Assembly (NCBI GenBank): GCA_013420905.1 | Contig: JAAXNY010000001.1 | Span: 7,440,001-7,504,000 of the forward strand | Source: Collybia mongolica | Taxonomy: Eukaryota > Basidiomycota > Agaricomycetes > Agaricales > Clitocybaceae | Length of the DNA: 64,000 nt | Direction of reading: 5' to 3' | Shown: in pieces, positions 1-9,972 of the stretch | Layout: each line of letters begins with the position of its first letter | Position numbering within the stretch: the stretch's first letter is position 1 | Translations under genes and position numbers: made by a program | The notes under the pieces: generated by a model | What the model saw: the letters and a program-made list of their open reading frames with translations, nothing else | What the model was told of the DNA's origin: nothing | The model's database searches: none

Positions 1-703
1 TTCATACTAGAGGGCGTGGAAGGATAGGGATAATTAACGGGAGGCGCATGGTGCCTACTATGGTGTTGAGGGGAGTCCATTCCTCCATGTGCTACTTGTG
101 GATGAACATTCGACATATGAAAGTCACGGTCACTTCGTGGTGTATGGTGTCGTGAGTGAGATTGGTGCTGCTGGTGTAGAGGTTGGATATGTTGGTGGTG
201 CTGTTGCTGCTGCTGCTGCTCTTCCGCATTGTCGGCATCTGACTGTTGTTTAACTGCTTCTAGAAGATCGGTCGGGTCGTAATAAATTTTGGAATATTTA
301 TCGACTAGAAACCTGACACTATAGCTGGTTGAAAAAAACAAGACTTGATACAAGACATACTGCTGTGTCCCGACGTCCCATTGAGGTCCTCTTTCAGCGC
401 GCGCAGTAGTCAGCAAAGAATTCCATTCTGATGCGCTTTCCTGTAACCCCAGGGTGAAATGGATCACCAGAAGTGTGGCGAAATACATACCACAGCTTGT
501 GCCACATCCTGACTAGGCTGGTAGGTTTCCGCACGGATACCCTTCGTGCGAGCAATAGTCTTGATTTCTCCGCCTAGTTTCGCTCCGATGCGTTGTGCAT
601 TGTGTCTAGGGACCTTGACCTTTATGATCTTAGCTGGTCTGCCAGGGGCCATTATGACAGTTCGTCGAAAGTTGAGTGTGACCACGTGCCCGAAATTGGA
701 CAC
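1..703 (-). CDS. Unrecognised protein, C-terminal part cut by window edge
   Basis: A minus-strand reading frame starts at the ATG at 703 or, as likely, the one at 652, and runs off the left edge. A 50-nt intron (441-490, GTATGT...TACAG) joins two exons in frame. A second possible 42-nt in-frame intron lies near 319-360. Removing it gives a more natural sequence, but neither reading has a stop. The N-terminal part is basic (begins [14 protein letters not shown] from the 652 start). Later parts contain a Gln/His-rich tract encoded by CAG/CAA repeats (about 195-222), then Ser/His/Pro-rich sequence. The gene is divergent from the coiled-coil gene at 895. I do not recognise the family. The low-complexity tail suggests a nuclear or regulatory protein, which is only inference. 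Confidence 0.6.
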
Positions 704-894
704 GCGACTTTGTTGGTGTCGCGTTCTGAGTTCATTCTAATTTCCACAGTAACATTCATTCATCTAACAGTCCGATTTCGTCCGTTCATCCAAAGTCTTA
801 TATCCATACTGCTGAAATCTATCTGGGATTTAGGCGGTTGAGCTTTGAGTCGCACTTGGGGTAACTACTGTCAGATCTTACAGGAGCTAGGGGG
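704..894. promoter_or_regulatory. Short divergent intergenic region
   Basis: A gap of 191 bp separates the starts of two divergently transcribed genes, so it must hold both promoters, or part of each if the left gene starts at 652. No clear TATA box or other named element is visible. Confidence 0.4.
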
Positions 895-3062
895 ATGCAT
901 CGACGAGGAGGGACACCCCTAGGAACTGGCCCTCCATCGTTGGAAGCGTCGAATCAAGGACAAATCAATGATCTAGTTCAACGAAATCGCACTCTCGAGC
1001 ATAAATTCAAAAAGCTCTCAGAACAGTTGACTATAGAGGATGCAAGAGCCAAGAAAACCGTCGCCGATATTCGGGAAGAATGGAAACTCAAGGAACTAGA
1101 ATGGCGTGAAGGATGTGACACGTTGCAGGCCTGTTATACTATTGTTCAGCTGCGCAATAATGTGGAACTGGAGAAAGAACGAATGGTCGTCTTGAAGGAA
1201 ATGGAGGCCGTCCGGAGAGAGAGGATAAAGAGCCTGCAGAGAGACTTCAGAATCACTATGTTCCAGGCCAGGGAGGCGGAATTAGAAAGTCGGATAGCCG
1301 AATTGGAGGACGAAGGAGAAGCAGCATTGACAGAATACGACGAAAATGTGCGTCGACTGAAGGAATCACAGGAGGGTTACATAGCTCAGCTGAACAATAA
1401 AGACAAGGAAATTCAGGCTGTCGAAGGAGAGAAATCAGACTCTGAGGTGTTCATTCTAATCAACTAGGGTCCGCCACAAGTGAATTATCTGACGTCAATT
1501 TCTCAGGAAAAACTAGCAACATTGCGCGCAGATTACGCTCATCTCCAGGCATCTATCGGGTCCTCGGATTCCAAGCTTGAACGGACTACGCTACAGTTAG
1601 AGGGTGCCCAGACTCGGATTGCCGATCTAGAGCGTGCCAACGACGAGCTCAAACGCACAAACGCCGACCTCCAGCGACAACTTAAAAAATGGGAAACTTT
1701 GGAAAAAAAGGGCGACACAGAACTTGAATCATTGAGGAAGCGACGTATTGAACTTGAGGTCCAAAACAGAGAACTCCAAGAACGGCTGGAAAGGACGATT
1801 AATGAAGATGCTGGCCTTCTGGAAAAAGAAAAGCGTAAAGTAGAGAAGTATAAGGAAGCCTTGGATCAGTGGAAGGTGATTGCATCTATTGGAATTTTAG
1901 ACTAAGCATGAGTTAATGGCCAGTGCAGACAGCGGTTGAAGAATTGCAACAAACCGAAGAAGATTCAAGCAAGAACCTTAACAAAGCTCAAAAACAAATT
2001 GAGAAGCTCAAAGTTCAATTAGAATCAGAACGCGCTAGAACCCGTCCCCTCTCTCCAGAGAAGGTAATGCCCTAGCTGGTCACTGCCACAGGGCTAAAAC
2101 TCTTTTTCTGCACCACAGAGACGAACATACCGCGAGGCTGATGCTTCTGATGACGAAGTGGCAACCGAAGTAGGAAATGTCGATCATTCTTCATCTCCAG
2201 GAACAGAGCCTCCGGCAGCGAAAGTCAAACCAAGATCGACAGAGGCCAAACCGTCGAACATTGAAAAAAACACGGAATCAGATAGTGAGGCAGGACCGTC
2301 AGGTGCTCGGAGTAGGGACGCCGACAATCGACCTAAAGCGCCTCGGACAAAACAGACGAGAGCGAAAGCCATAGACGATGATGTTTCCGAGAAAACAGCT
2401 CCCCAACCCAGAGCAAAAGCAAAAGCAAAAACTTCCCATCGAGAAGATGAGCCTCAAATCAAACAGACTCCAAGGGATAAAGGGAAGGGGAAAGCGAAAG
2501 CTACAAGTCCTGAGGAGGAGGTTCAGCTTCTAGAGCCTGAGGGGCGGCCGCCCAAGACTAGGGCCAAGCGAAAGACACCTCCGGATACGGGGAACAGCGA
2601 TGTAGAGAGTGTTGACAACCAACCTATACCAAGCAAGACTCGAGGGACTGTTGCTGGGAAGCCAGCAAGTGTGGCTCGAGAAACGACCACGAAACCTAAA
2701 CGCAGAAAGCCGCCAAGCCGTGCAAACAGTGTCCTTCCAATTCAAGGAGAGAAAGAGGGGGCCTCAGATACCGAGAAGGACATAGTGCCGAAGAAAAAAA
2801 AGAGAAAGATCAACATCTTCCCAACTAATAATGCTGAGGCCCCAGGATTTAATTTCATGCCTCAGGTTTGGGTGCCACTCCACTCAAGTGATCGTGAAAC
2901 TGTGTTGATTCTCATTTGTAGGGCGACAATGGCTTAAACATCCCGACGGTCCTGTCTCCAGTAAAAGAATCTGAAGGCATTCCAACCCGCTCAATGTCAG
3001 GAAGTGTGATCGGAAGTATTGGGAGTATGTTAATTAATAGTTTTTCTAGACGCGGGGCGTAG
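895..3062 (+). CDS. Coiled-coil protein with basic Lys/Pro-rich tail
   Basis: Five exons splice in frame to 647 residues: 895-1446, 1507-1875, 1929-2063, 2119-2865 and 2922-3062. The first donor (GTGTTC) and third donor (GTGATT) are weak but give continuous coding sequence. Residues about 15-350 are Glu/Lys/Leu-rich heptad-like sequence typical of a long coiled coil. The second half is rich in Lys, Pro, Ser and Glu and has several basic clusters, including PKKKKRKINIFP near residue 575, that look like nuclear localisation signals. This composition fits a structural or chromatin-associated nuclear protein, but I do not recognise the family. The short Ile/Asn/Phe stretch after the basic cluster may be a conserved peptide motif. 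Confidence 0.7.
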
Positions 3063-4012
3063 ATAATAAGTGACATTCATATATATGTATATGCTTGGAC
3101 TTGCTTTCTTCAATATGCTTAAATTTTATCCGACGTCTCGCCAAATCCTGATAATTTATCAATGACAAAAATAACGTTAGTTGATGAGATCGTATCTTTT
3201 CGCTCATCACATACACAGCTTGGACTCTGATACGTGTCGACAATCGTCTTCGCGAAAATTATATGGAGGCTATCGAGGCTAGAGCTTCACTGCGAGATGA
3301 CTCGCAAGTACCATCGAGATGCAGTGTGCTAGAAAGGGTGTACTTATGAGGGCACGTCTGCGTCCGGGCAGGGGCATAAATTTCTCCAACCTTTTCTCCC
3401 TCCTAATGCCAGTGCCACCCGTCCCCAACCAGTCAAATCTCTAGCAGCTGCAATATTCAACCTTTTTCCAGACCAGCCCAGGTTTAAGTTGAGAACTTCC
3501 TTCAAGCCATTTCAGCGTCATAAAAGATCACGTCGGCTGGCGAAATTTAAACCCATCTTACAAGACCTCTCCACTGAACAATGATATGGGTATCGGGAGA
3601 AATCAATGTCCCGTTACTCAGCCTGAAGCTCCTAGAACGGAAGCCACAGTGCACATGTCTGCCTCTAGTGGCCGCCGGCCCGTCACTGACAATTATTCAT
3701 ACAAGTGATATAGATCTTCTTTACCAAATTTATGGTGTTGATTCTTCAAACTACATACTTCGAAACGCAAGGGGAGATATTTTTTCCCAATATTGAAGAC
3801 ACCCCGGAGATGTATACTGCTTCAAAGGAATCACAAGGCCTTGACAGCTATACGTGATGACTATAGTAAGATCCACCGGGCAGTTGCACAAGCGCATTTT
3901 TAGCACTCAATCCCGGCACGAAGCCCCAGAAAAATGAAAACCATAACTGGATAGGTGCCATATGCTAACAATAACCTTTAACCCTTCACGAGGTGTTGAA
4001 ACTGGATTACCG
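3063..4012. other. Intergenic region with a decayed gene fragment
   Basis: No complete gene is visible. Short open frames here (for example 3581-3796) lack splice support and recognisable content. The stretch 3345-3470 resembles exon 2 of the ataxin-2 gene in this same window and is listed separately. The remainder leads up to the P450 pseudogene. Confidence 0.6.
3345..3470 (+). pseudogene. Diverged fragment of ataxin-2 exon 2
   Basis: By eye this aligns with about 18001-18130 of the ataxin-2 gene. A shared 18-base core, TTCTCCAACCTTTTCTCC, is followed by matching CCACCCGTCC and CAACCAGT segments in the same order, with small insertions and many substitutions between. The fragment lacks the rest of the gene and has no open frame of its own. 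It is most simply a partial duplication of the Pro/Thr-rich N-terminal coding region that has since decayed. Whether it arose by retroposition or by segmental copying cannot be told, because it lies inside one exon. Confidence 0.65.
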
Positions 4013-5544
4013 ATGGCAACCCCCTTGCTCAATTATACGCCTCTTTCCTTTCATATGTTCGATTACCCACTGACTGTTATATTGGTTCAGACTGTGGTCA
4101 TCTTTGGATATCGCCGTCTGCGAATCCATGCACCTCGTGGCGCCAAATTACCCCTGCGCCAATTGAAGGTCTGCCCATTGTGGGCAATAAATTCGACATG
4201 CCCAAAGAAAACATGTAGTTGACATACACCAACTGGGCCGCGACGTTCAGCGACGTTATCTATGCAGAGGTCTTCGGAAGCCCCCTTGTTATCCTGAACT
4301 CAATGAAAGCCACCAACGAAATATCCAAGAAGCGATCTGCAAATCATGCGGACCGGCCACCAATGGTCAAATTTGCCTGTAATTGTGTTTCTCTGGATTT
4401 TAACGACACAATATAGGTGATGGTGAATGAACTCATGGGATGGGAGTGGAAATTAGGCCACATGAGGTACTCTGATTGGTGGAGGTATACTATACATATT
4501 TCACTTGCATGGAACCCCACTGGCTGACGTTCTACATACAGACGCCATTGCAAGATGTTTCATCAGTTCTTCCAATCGCGATCTCTCCCAAATTACCATG
4601 AAGTTCAACTTGAAGCCACTTCTACATTACTTCGCCAACTCCTTGACAAGCCTGATGGGTTTCCCCACCACATCTTACAGTATATCCTACGACAAATTCA
4701 ACTTTCCGGGACTAACATGACTTTAGGCACGCTGCAGCGGTCATTCTGCGCGTCGTTTACGGATACGACGTCAAGACAACTCATGACTTCTATGTCTCGC
4801 TAGTCGATGAAGCGGTCAAGGATCTCATGCATGTGGAGACAGAATTATTCTTGGTGGAATTTCTGCCAATACTGAAACATATTCCTGGTAAGGACTTGTT
4901 TTCTCCAGTCAGCTGGTATGTTTATTCTTTATCACAGCATGGTTTCCCGGGGCTAACTTCAAGAAGCATGCGAACCTCGGTGCAATATCAGCGGGAAAGA
5001 TAAGGGACATGCCATTTGAGTCATTGAAGTAGTCTATAGTGGGTCTGCATTTCCTTGTCAATGATTGTTAGCCCTAGTATCCAAAAGGCGGATGGAACTG
5101 CCATTTCTTGTTTTGTGTCAGAGAACCTGGAGGCCTTGAAGGACAAGGAAGATGTGCCAAAAAATGAAGAAGAGGTTGTGAAGAATTGTACATGTGTGGG
5201 TGTCGCATATTTAGGTGAACACTCTCTTGCCACTGAGTGAAATATCTTGCTGAAATAATACAGCTGGCTCAGACATTGTTAGTATATTTCTAGCTGCGAA
5301 ATATGCCTCAGATAACACTCTCCTACAGACAGCATCTGTAGTTGCCTCCTTCATGCTGGCAATTGTGCATTATCCAGACATCCAGGCTCATGCCCAAGCA
5401 GAGCTAGAAGTAGTTGTAGGATTCTCAAGATTGCCTGATTTCACAGATTGGCCTACACTTCCTTACATAGTTGCCATCCTATCTGAAACATTGAGGTGGA
5501 ATCCTGCTGCACTCAAGATTTGTATATTATTGCTTTATGAGATA

Positions 5545-5756
5545 CAGTGGCTCAAAAAACTGCCCCAATGTTTGTACATTTTTGAAAGATCAATATGGTA
5601 TGAAGTGCTGACATAAGCAGGGGACCTGGGGTAATTATGTAAGATACTATGACATCGTGGCTTTCCAATGGACCCTGGATCATGTGATTTGGATCAATAT
5701 CCATTAAGCTATAAGCCAAACAAAATGGTTACTTATTGGGGCAGTTTTTTGACCCT
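5545..5756 (+). repeat. Left terminal inverted repeat of the Tc1-like element
   Basis: This is the reverse complement of 6941-7152 with few mismatches. Inside it, the outer 19-bp box at 5552-5570 reappears inverted at 5734-5752 (18 of 19 positions), so the repeat could itself fold back. Confidence 0.93.
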
Positions 5757-5905
5757 TATCTTATTTTCCATTATTCTGGCATTTATGATCCAATGCAAGA
5801 ACATTATGGACTGTGGGAAGAATAAACAATGTCATGTGACTTTATTTGTATCAATTTGACATGTTGGAATTGGTTCAATCATCTTCTTGACCTCTTACCA
5901 CCATC

Positions 5906-6925
5906 ATGAAAGCCATTTCTACTGCTCAGCACAATACTGTTGTTTCTCTCCTCAATGAGGGCTATTCTCAGCATCAAATCAAGGAGAAAACTGGTCTAGG
6001 GAAGGGTACCATCAGTAGGATCAGCAAAGATGTGGATGGAAACAAAGAAAACAACCTTGGTGGCCGCCCCTCCAAGCTGTCTGTTTGTGACAAACAGTCA
6101 ATTATTCGTCAAATCAAGTCAGGGAAGCTTGATAATGCAGTTCAGGCTACCCAATTCATCAATGGCATCATCCCCAATCCTGTCACACCCCAGACAGTCA
6201 GAAATGCACTCAAGGAAAATCAATTTTATGCTGCTACAAAGAGGAAAGCTCCTCTTCTCAAACGAGCCCATCGCATCTGGCGTCTCCAGTTTGCAAAATA
6301 TCATGAAAGCTGGACTGTGGAGGACTGGAAAAGGGTTCTATGGACAGATGAGACCAAAATCAATAGGATTGGGTCAGATGGAAAGGTTTATGTCTGGAAA
6401 CAAAGGGGAGAACCACCATCTGATAGAACAACATCACCTACTGTCAAACATGGAGGAGGAGGAAACCTCATGGTATGGGGTTGTATGGGGTGGAATGGAG
6501 TGGGAAAGCTCATAGAGGTGCAGGGGAACATGGACAAGGTTCAATACTGTGAAATTTTGGAGAGTGGAGTTCAGGAAAGTTTTGAGAAGTTGGAAATGGT
6601 GGATGGCGAGCGCTACTTTCAGCAAGATAACGACCCCAAACACACATCTGGACTGGCCACACAGTGGTTTGAAGACAACAACATTCAAGTCCTTGGCTGG
6701 CCTGCCCAATCCCCTGACATGAATCCAATAGAACACCTTTGGGAACATCTCAAGCGCCGTCTTAAAGAATATCCGACACCACCCAAAGGAGTACATGAGT
6801 TGTGGGATAGATTGGCTGAAGAGTGGGGTGAAATTCCACCAGAGGTATGCCAAAACCTGATAGAAAGTATGCCCAGGCGGATACAAGCAGTTATAAAGGC
6901 AAAAGGTGGTCATACAAAGTATTAG
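5906..6925 (+). CDS. Tc1/mariner transposase, DD34E
   Basis: A single open frame of 339 residues has no introns. It cuts and pastes the surrounding element. Residues 1-110 form two predicted helix-turn-helix DNA-binding regions, including STAQHNTVVSLLNEGYSQ and the motif NNLGGRPSKL. The catalytic core carries Asp in WTDETK (about residue 147), Asp in FQQDNDPKHTS, and Glu in NPIEHLWEHL. Exactly 34 residues separate the second Asp from the Glu, which defines the Tc1 group. Length matches the usual 340 residues. No stop, frameshift or lost catalytic residue is seen. The ATG at 5906 is the first in frame after the left inverted repeat. Confidence 0.95.
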   Translation: MKAISTAQHNTVVSLLNEGYSQHQIKEKTGLGKGTISRISKDVDGNKENNLGGRPSKLSVCDKQSIIRQIKSGKLDNAVQATQFINGIIPNPVTPQTVRNALKENQFYAATKRKAPLLKRAHRIWRLQFAKYHESWTVEDWKRVLWTDETKINRIGSDGKVYVWKQRGEPPSDRTTSPTVKHGGGGNLMVWGCMGWNGVGKLIEVQGNMDKVQYCEILESGVQESFEKLEMVDGERYFQQDNDPKHTSGLATQWFEDNNIQVLGWPAQSPDMNPIEHLWEHLKRRLKEYPTPPKGVHELWDRLAEEWGEIPPEVCQNLIESMPRRIQAVIKAKGGHTKY

Positions 6926-6940
6926 ATAGAAAATTAATAG

Positions 6941-7152
6941 AGGGTCAAAAAACTGCCCCAATGAGTAATCATTTTGTTTGGCCTATAGCTTAATGGGTTT
7001 TGATCCAAATCACATGATCCAGGGTCCATTGGAAAGCCACGATGTCATAGTATCTTACATAATTACCCCAGGTCCCCTGCTTATGTCAGCACTTCATACC
7101 ATATTGATCTTTCAAAAATGTACAAACATTGGGGCAGTTTTTTGAGCCACTG
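6941..7152 (-). repeat. Right terminal inverted repeat of the Tc1-like element
   Basis: This is the mirror of the left repeat. Its inner 19-bp box at 6945-6963 matches the left outer box exactly in direct orientation. The outer copy at 7127-7145 is inverted. Confidence 0.93.
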
Positions 7153-7781
7153 TAATCATTACATTAACATACTCCCTAGCTGTTCTTCATAGATTGATTG
7201 AAAATGATATATCAGGCAAGGCATTTGGCCCTTCAAATACCTGATTCTCCTCACATGAACTTAGGTTCAGTGATTATAGGAAATACCTGGTATGTGGTTG
7301 ACCCTTTTCATTACCACTTTCTTCCAACAGTCTGTCAGGGCCATCCTGCATGATGAAACTGCCTATTCTGAGCCATTTAAATTCAAACTGGAACATTTCC
7401 TTAAAGAGAATGGGAAACAACTTCCACCCAATCCTGCCATTGTTGGTGCCTTTGGGTTTGGATGACAGTAAGAATTAGGATTGCCTGAAGTTTCAATGAT
7501 ACTCAACTTTACTAGTATCTGCCCAGGCTGACATTTCACAATAGACACTGCTTGGATTGCCATTGCCTCTATCCTTGCATGTTTCAAAATTTCAAAGGCT
7601 GTTGATAAAAATGGGAATGTGATTGAACCAGCCATCAAATATACTGATGGACTTGCAATGTAAGGCTCATCTTCATGTTTTTGTTCATCCATTGACACTG
7701 TGACCAGATAGCCACCCAAAGCCATTCAAGCTTCAGATAATGCCATGATCACAAGGCATTATGAACATGATACAATCCACT

Positions 7782-7795
7782 GATGAATCCAAACA
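7782..7795 (+). repeat. Left target-site duplication of the LINE
   Basis: The 14-bp sequence GATGAATCCAAACA is repeated exactly at 14162-14175, directly after the poly-A tail. This fixes the LINE ends. Confidence 0.92.
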
Positions 7796-7925
7796 CATCA
7801 CTGCTTCTTGACTTGTTACCACGACATGCACAGCCACCATTGTAGTTGTCACTGTCATCCTACGCACTCTGCTGCCCTAGATCACCCCCAATAACTCTCT
7901 ACCAGCCAAGCCCCATGTCTCTGAC

Positions 7926-9969
7926 ATGGGCAAAGACAACCCCCCCAGCCAATCTCAACGATCGGCGGAATGCACTTCGAAACCGCCGGACACCCGTGAC
8001 TACCTTTGCAGGTCCTCCTCCTCTGCTCCATCCAGGAGCACCACTCCTCAGAGGCCCCTGGGCCTACCTACTATTGCACAATGGGTCTTCTTTCAACCAC
8101 CCATGCCTGCACCTGCATCAGAGGAGGATTCCTCCACTCCAATGGACACTGCAGGAGACAGCAACACCATCACATTGTTGTCTGCTAAAGGCAAAGCACC
8201 AGCTCCACCTCCCCAGGACTGAGAGGAAACCTTGGAGGGGGTGGAAATGGACTCATTCCAGGAGAGCTTCAATGACCTTGCTGATGTCTTTCTCCCAACC
8301 GGTTCGAGAGAATCGGCGGAGCTCGATGTCAAGACAGCCACATCATTGCTCCACAACACCACAGAGCTTATGAACCTCTGGACTGAAAAGGGATACCGTG
8401 TCCCTTCCCACCTCACTGACACCTTTGCCACTGAGCTCCTACAGGTCGTATACTCGGCCTCTGAAATTGGTCTCATCCGGCACATCGCCAATGGGACTTC
8501 TCAAGTTGCCGCCCTACAGCAGGTCATTGACAGCCTTCGGAGCCAGCTCCCCTCTGACACTCCTCCCCCTCCTAAACATGGTCCACCTGGGTCAGGGCAG
8601 CATCCCCCCCATTTGTCCAATGCTACCTCCAACCCTGCTGGTCTCCGCAGGCCCTGGAGGAAGCTCATTCCAGCTTGGTTGTCTAGACGGCCTCCGCCCC
8701 CCCCCGCCCCGCCCAATCCCAGCCTCATTTGCCTCTACCGCAGCTGCTGCTGCCCCTCTCCCCCAACCTCCCCCTTCTAAGTGGAGGAAGGGCACTGCTG
8801 CCACGGCTGAGGGACTTGTCCAGATGGCCAAGTCCTTCCCCTTGGCTCCCAATGCATCCATTGTCCAGGCGCAACAGATAGTTGCGGGCAGGGCTGCTGT
8901 TTCTCGCACAAACACTGAATGGGCTCGCGCCAATGTAAAGTGTTCTACCACCCACAGCTCCTCTCGGAAGGAGGTTGTGGTCTTCTGCTCCCCACTGGTG
9001 TACTGGGACGATGCTCCTGTTATTCCAACAGTCAACAGTATTCTCGGTTCTAATCGACGAACCATCCGTGCCATCGTAGAGTCACGAAACCATCTCGGGG
9101 GTTTGTCCCTTGTCATGGATTCTGTGCCTTCTGAAGACGACCCCCAGGTCCTATACCGGTTCTTCGATGCCAAGGCGAAGGAGGCCCGGGGGGCCAAGAC
9201 AGAGACATGGATTGAGGTCAGGTCTTCCAAGACCTTCCTCCACATCCCCAACTTCCCCTTCTTCGGCACCACTGTCATGTATGACAACACCGGGAAGCCC
9301 ATTCCCATCACTCCACTGGAGGTCAAGACCATCCTTGAAACCTGCAAGTGGAAGGGTGCAATCCATCTGTACCAGGGGGCGCTCCCCCGTGTGGTCAGAA
9401 ACTCTAAAATGTTGGACTCATGTACCATGTTCTTTGACATCTATGACTCCCACGGAGGTACCCACCTCTGCAGCCTCTGGAACAAGAGCTTCATGCTCAG
9501 ATCCCAATCTCTCACCAGCCTGCCTGCCAATAAGTGGACAGGCATCCCTATCTGCACAAAGTGCTGGAGGTTCAGCCACTGCAAGGAGGTCTGTCCCTTC
9601 AGAGCCCAGCTGTGCTCTTACTGCAGTGGGCCCCATGATGCCCGCAACCACTGCGACTTAGTGGCATGCTGCAAAGCCGCCCCCAAGGCCACCCCACCAA
9701 GGCTCACCATGCTGGTGGGCCACAAGTGCCCCCACACTTCCTGATGCATCAACTGTGGCCTCGCCCATGAGTCTGATGACAGGAGGTGCTCCTTTTGGAA
9801 ACACCACTATGATGCCAAATGGCTAGCGGCCAAGTACACCGCCCAGAAGGTAGGCGACAAGCTTTTATGCTTCGTGCCCTCTGCTAACACTCCATTCCCC
9901 ACCATTACAGGAGACAGGCTCCGAGGATGCAGGGAGGATACTCAAGCGATTCGACATAAAGTTACTTGA
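7926..9969 (+). pseudogene. LINE ORF1 (gag-like, zinc knuckles), broken
   Basis: This is the nucleic-acid-binding protein of the LINE. The frame begins at the ATG at 7926, meets a TGA at 8220-8222, and continues. It shifts frame near the C-run around 8695-8710, then runs on to another TGA at 9742-9744 and ends at 9969. The C-terminal part has a clear CCHC knuckle (CTKCWRFSHCKEVC, spacing 2-4-4). A second Cys/His cluster follows, and a third (beginning CINC) lies after the last internal TGA. Both internal TGA codons sit where an Arg (CGA) codon would fit. Confidence 0.88.
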
Positions 9970-9972
9970 TTA

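Larger units (their letters stand above)
5545..7152 (+). mobile_element. Intact Tc1-like DNA transposon (1,608 bp)
   Basis: The element begins CAGTGGCTC and ends GAGCCACTG. It is flanked by the TA target duplication at 5543-5544 and 7153-7154. Inverted repeats of about 212 bp bracket one uninterrupted transposase gene. The two repeats differ at only a handful of positions, which points to a recent insertion. Removing the element and one TA restores P450 reading across the junction. The element is free of stops and therefore potentially autonomous. That it can still move is inference. Confidence 0.95.
4013..7740 (+). pseudogene. Cytochrome P450 pseudogene split by a transposon
   Basis: The pieces read as a fungal microsomal P450. 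They show an N-terminal membrane anchor, a proline-rich hinge leading to GLPIVGNKFDMP, the mid-protein sequence, a stretch LPYIVAILSETLRWNP that contains the ExxR motif of the K-helix, and a heme loop ending ICPG with the Cys codon at 7520-7522. The copy is dead for several reasons. A 1-nt deletion lies near 4151-4156. A Trp codon has become TAG at 4216-4218. The Tc1-like element is inserted right after the ExxR region (5545-7152). Two Arg codons of the heme loop have become TGA (7463-7465 and 7529-7531). Several intron boundaries are still recognisable. Its likely former role was secondary metabolism or xenobiotic oxidation. The 3' limit is approximate. Confidence 0.85.

Noticed and set aside
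195..222. CAG/CAA repeat tract
   Set aside because: It encodes a short Gln run in a coding exon. The mix of CAG and CAA and the short length do not suggest an unstable expansion.
8592..9440. 282-codon minus-strand open frame
   Set aside because: It lies opposite LINE ORF1 in GC-rich sequence and has no recognisable content. It is a shadow frame.
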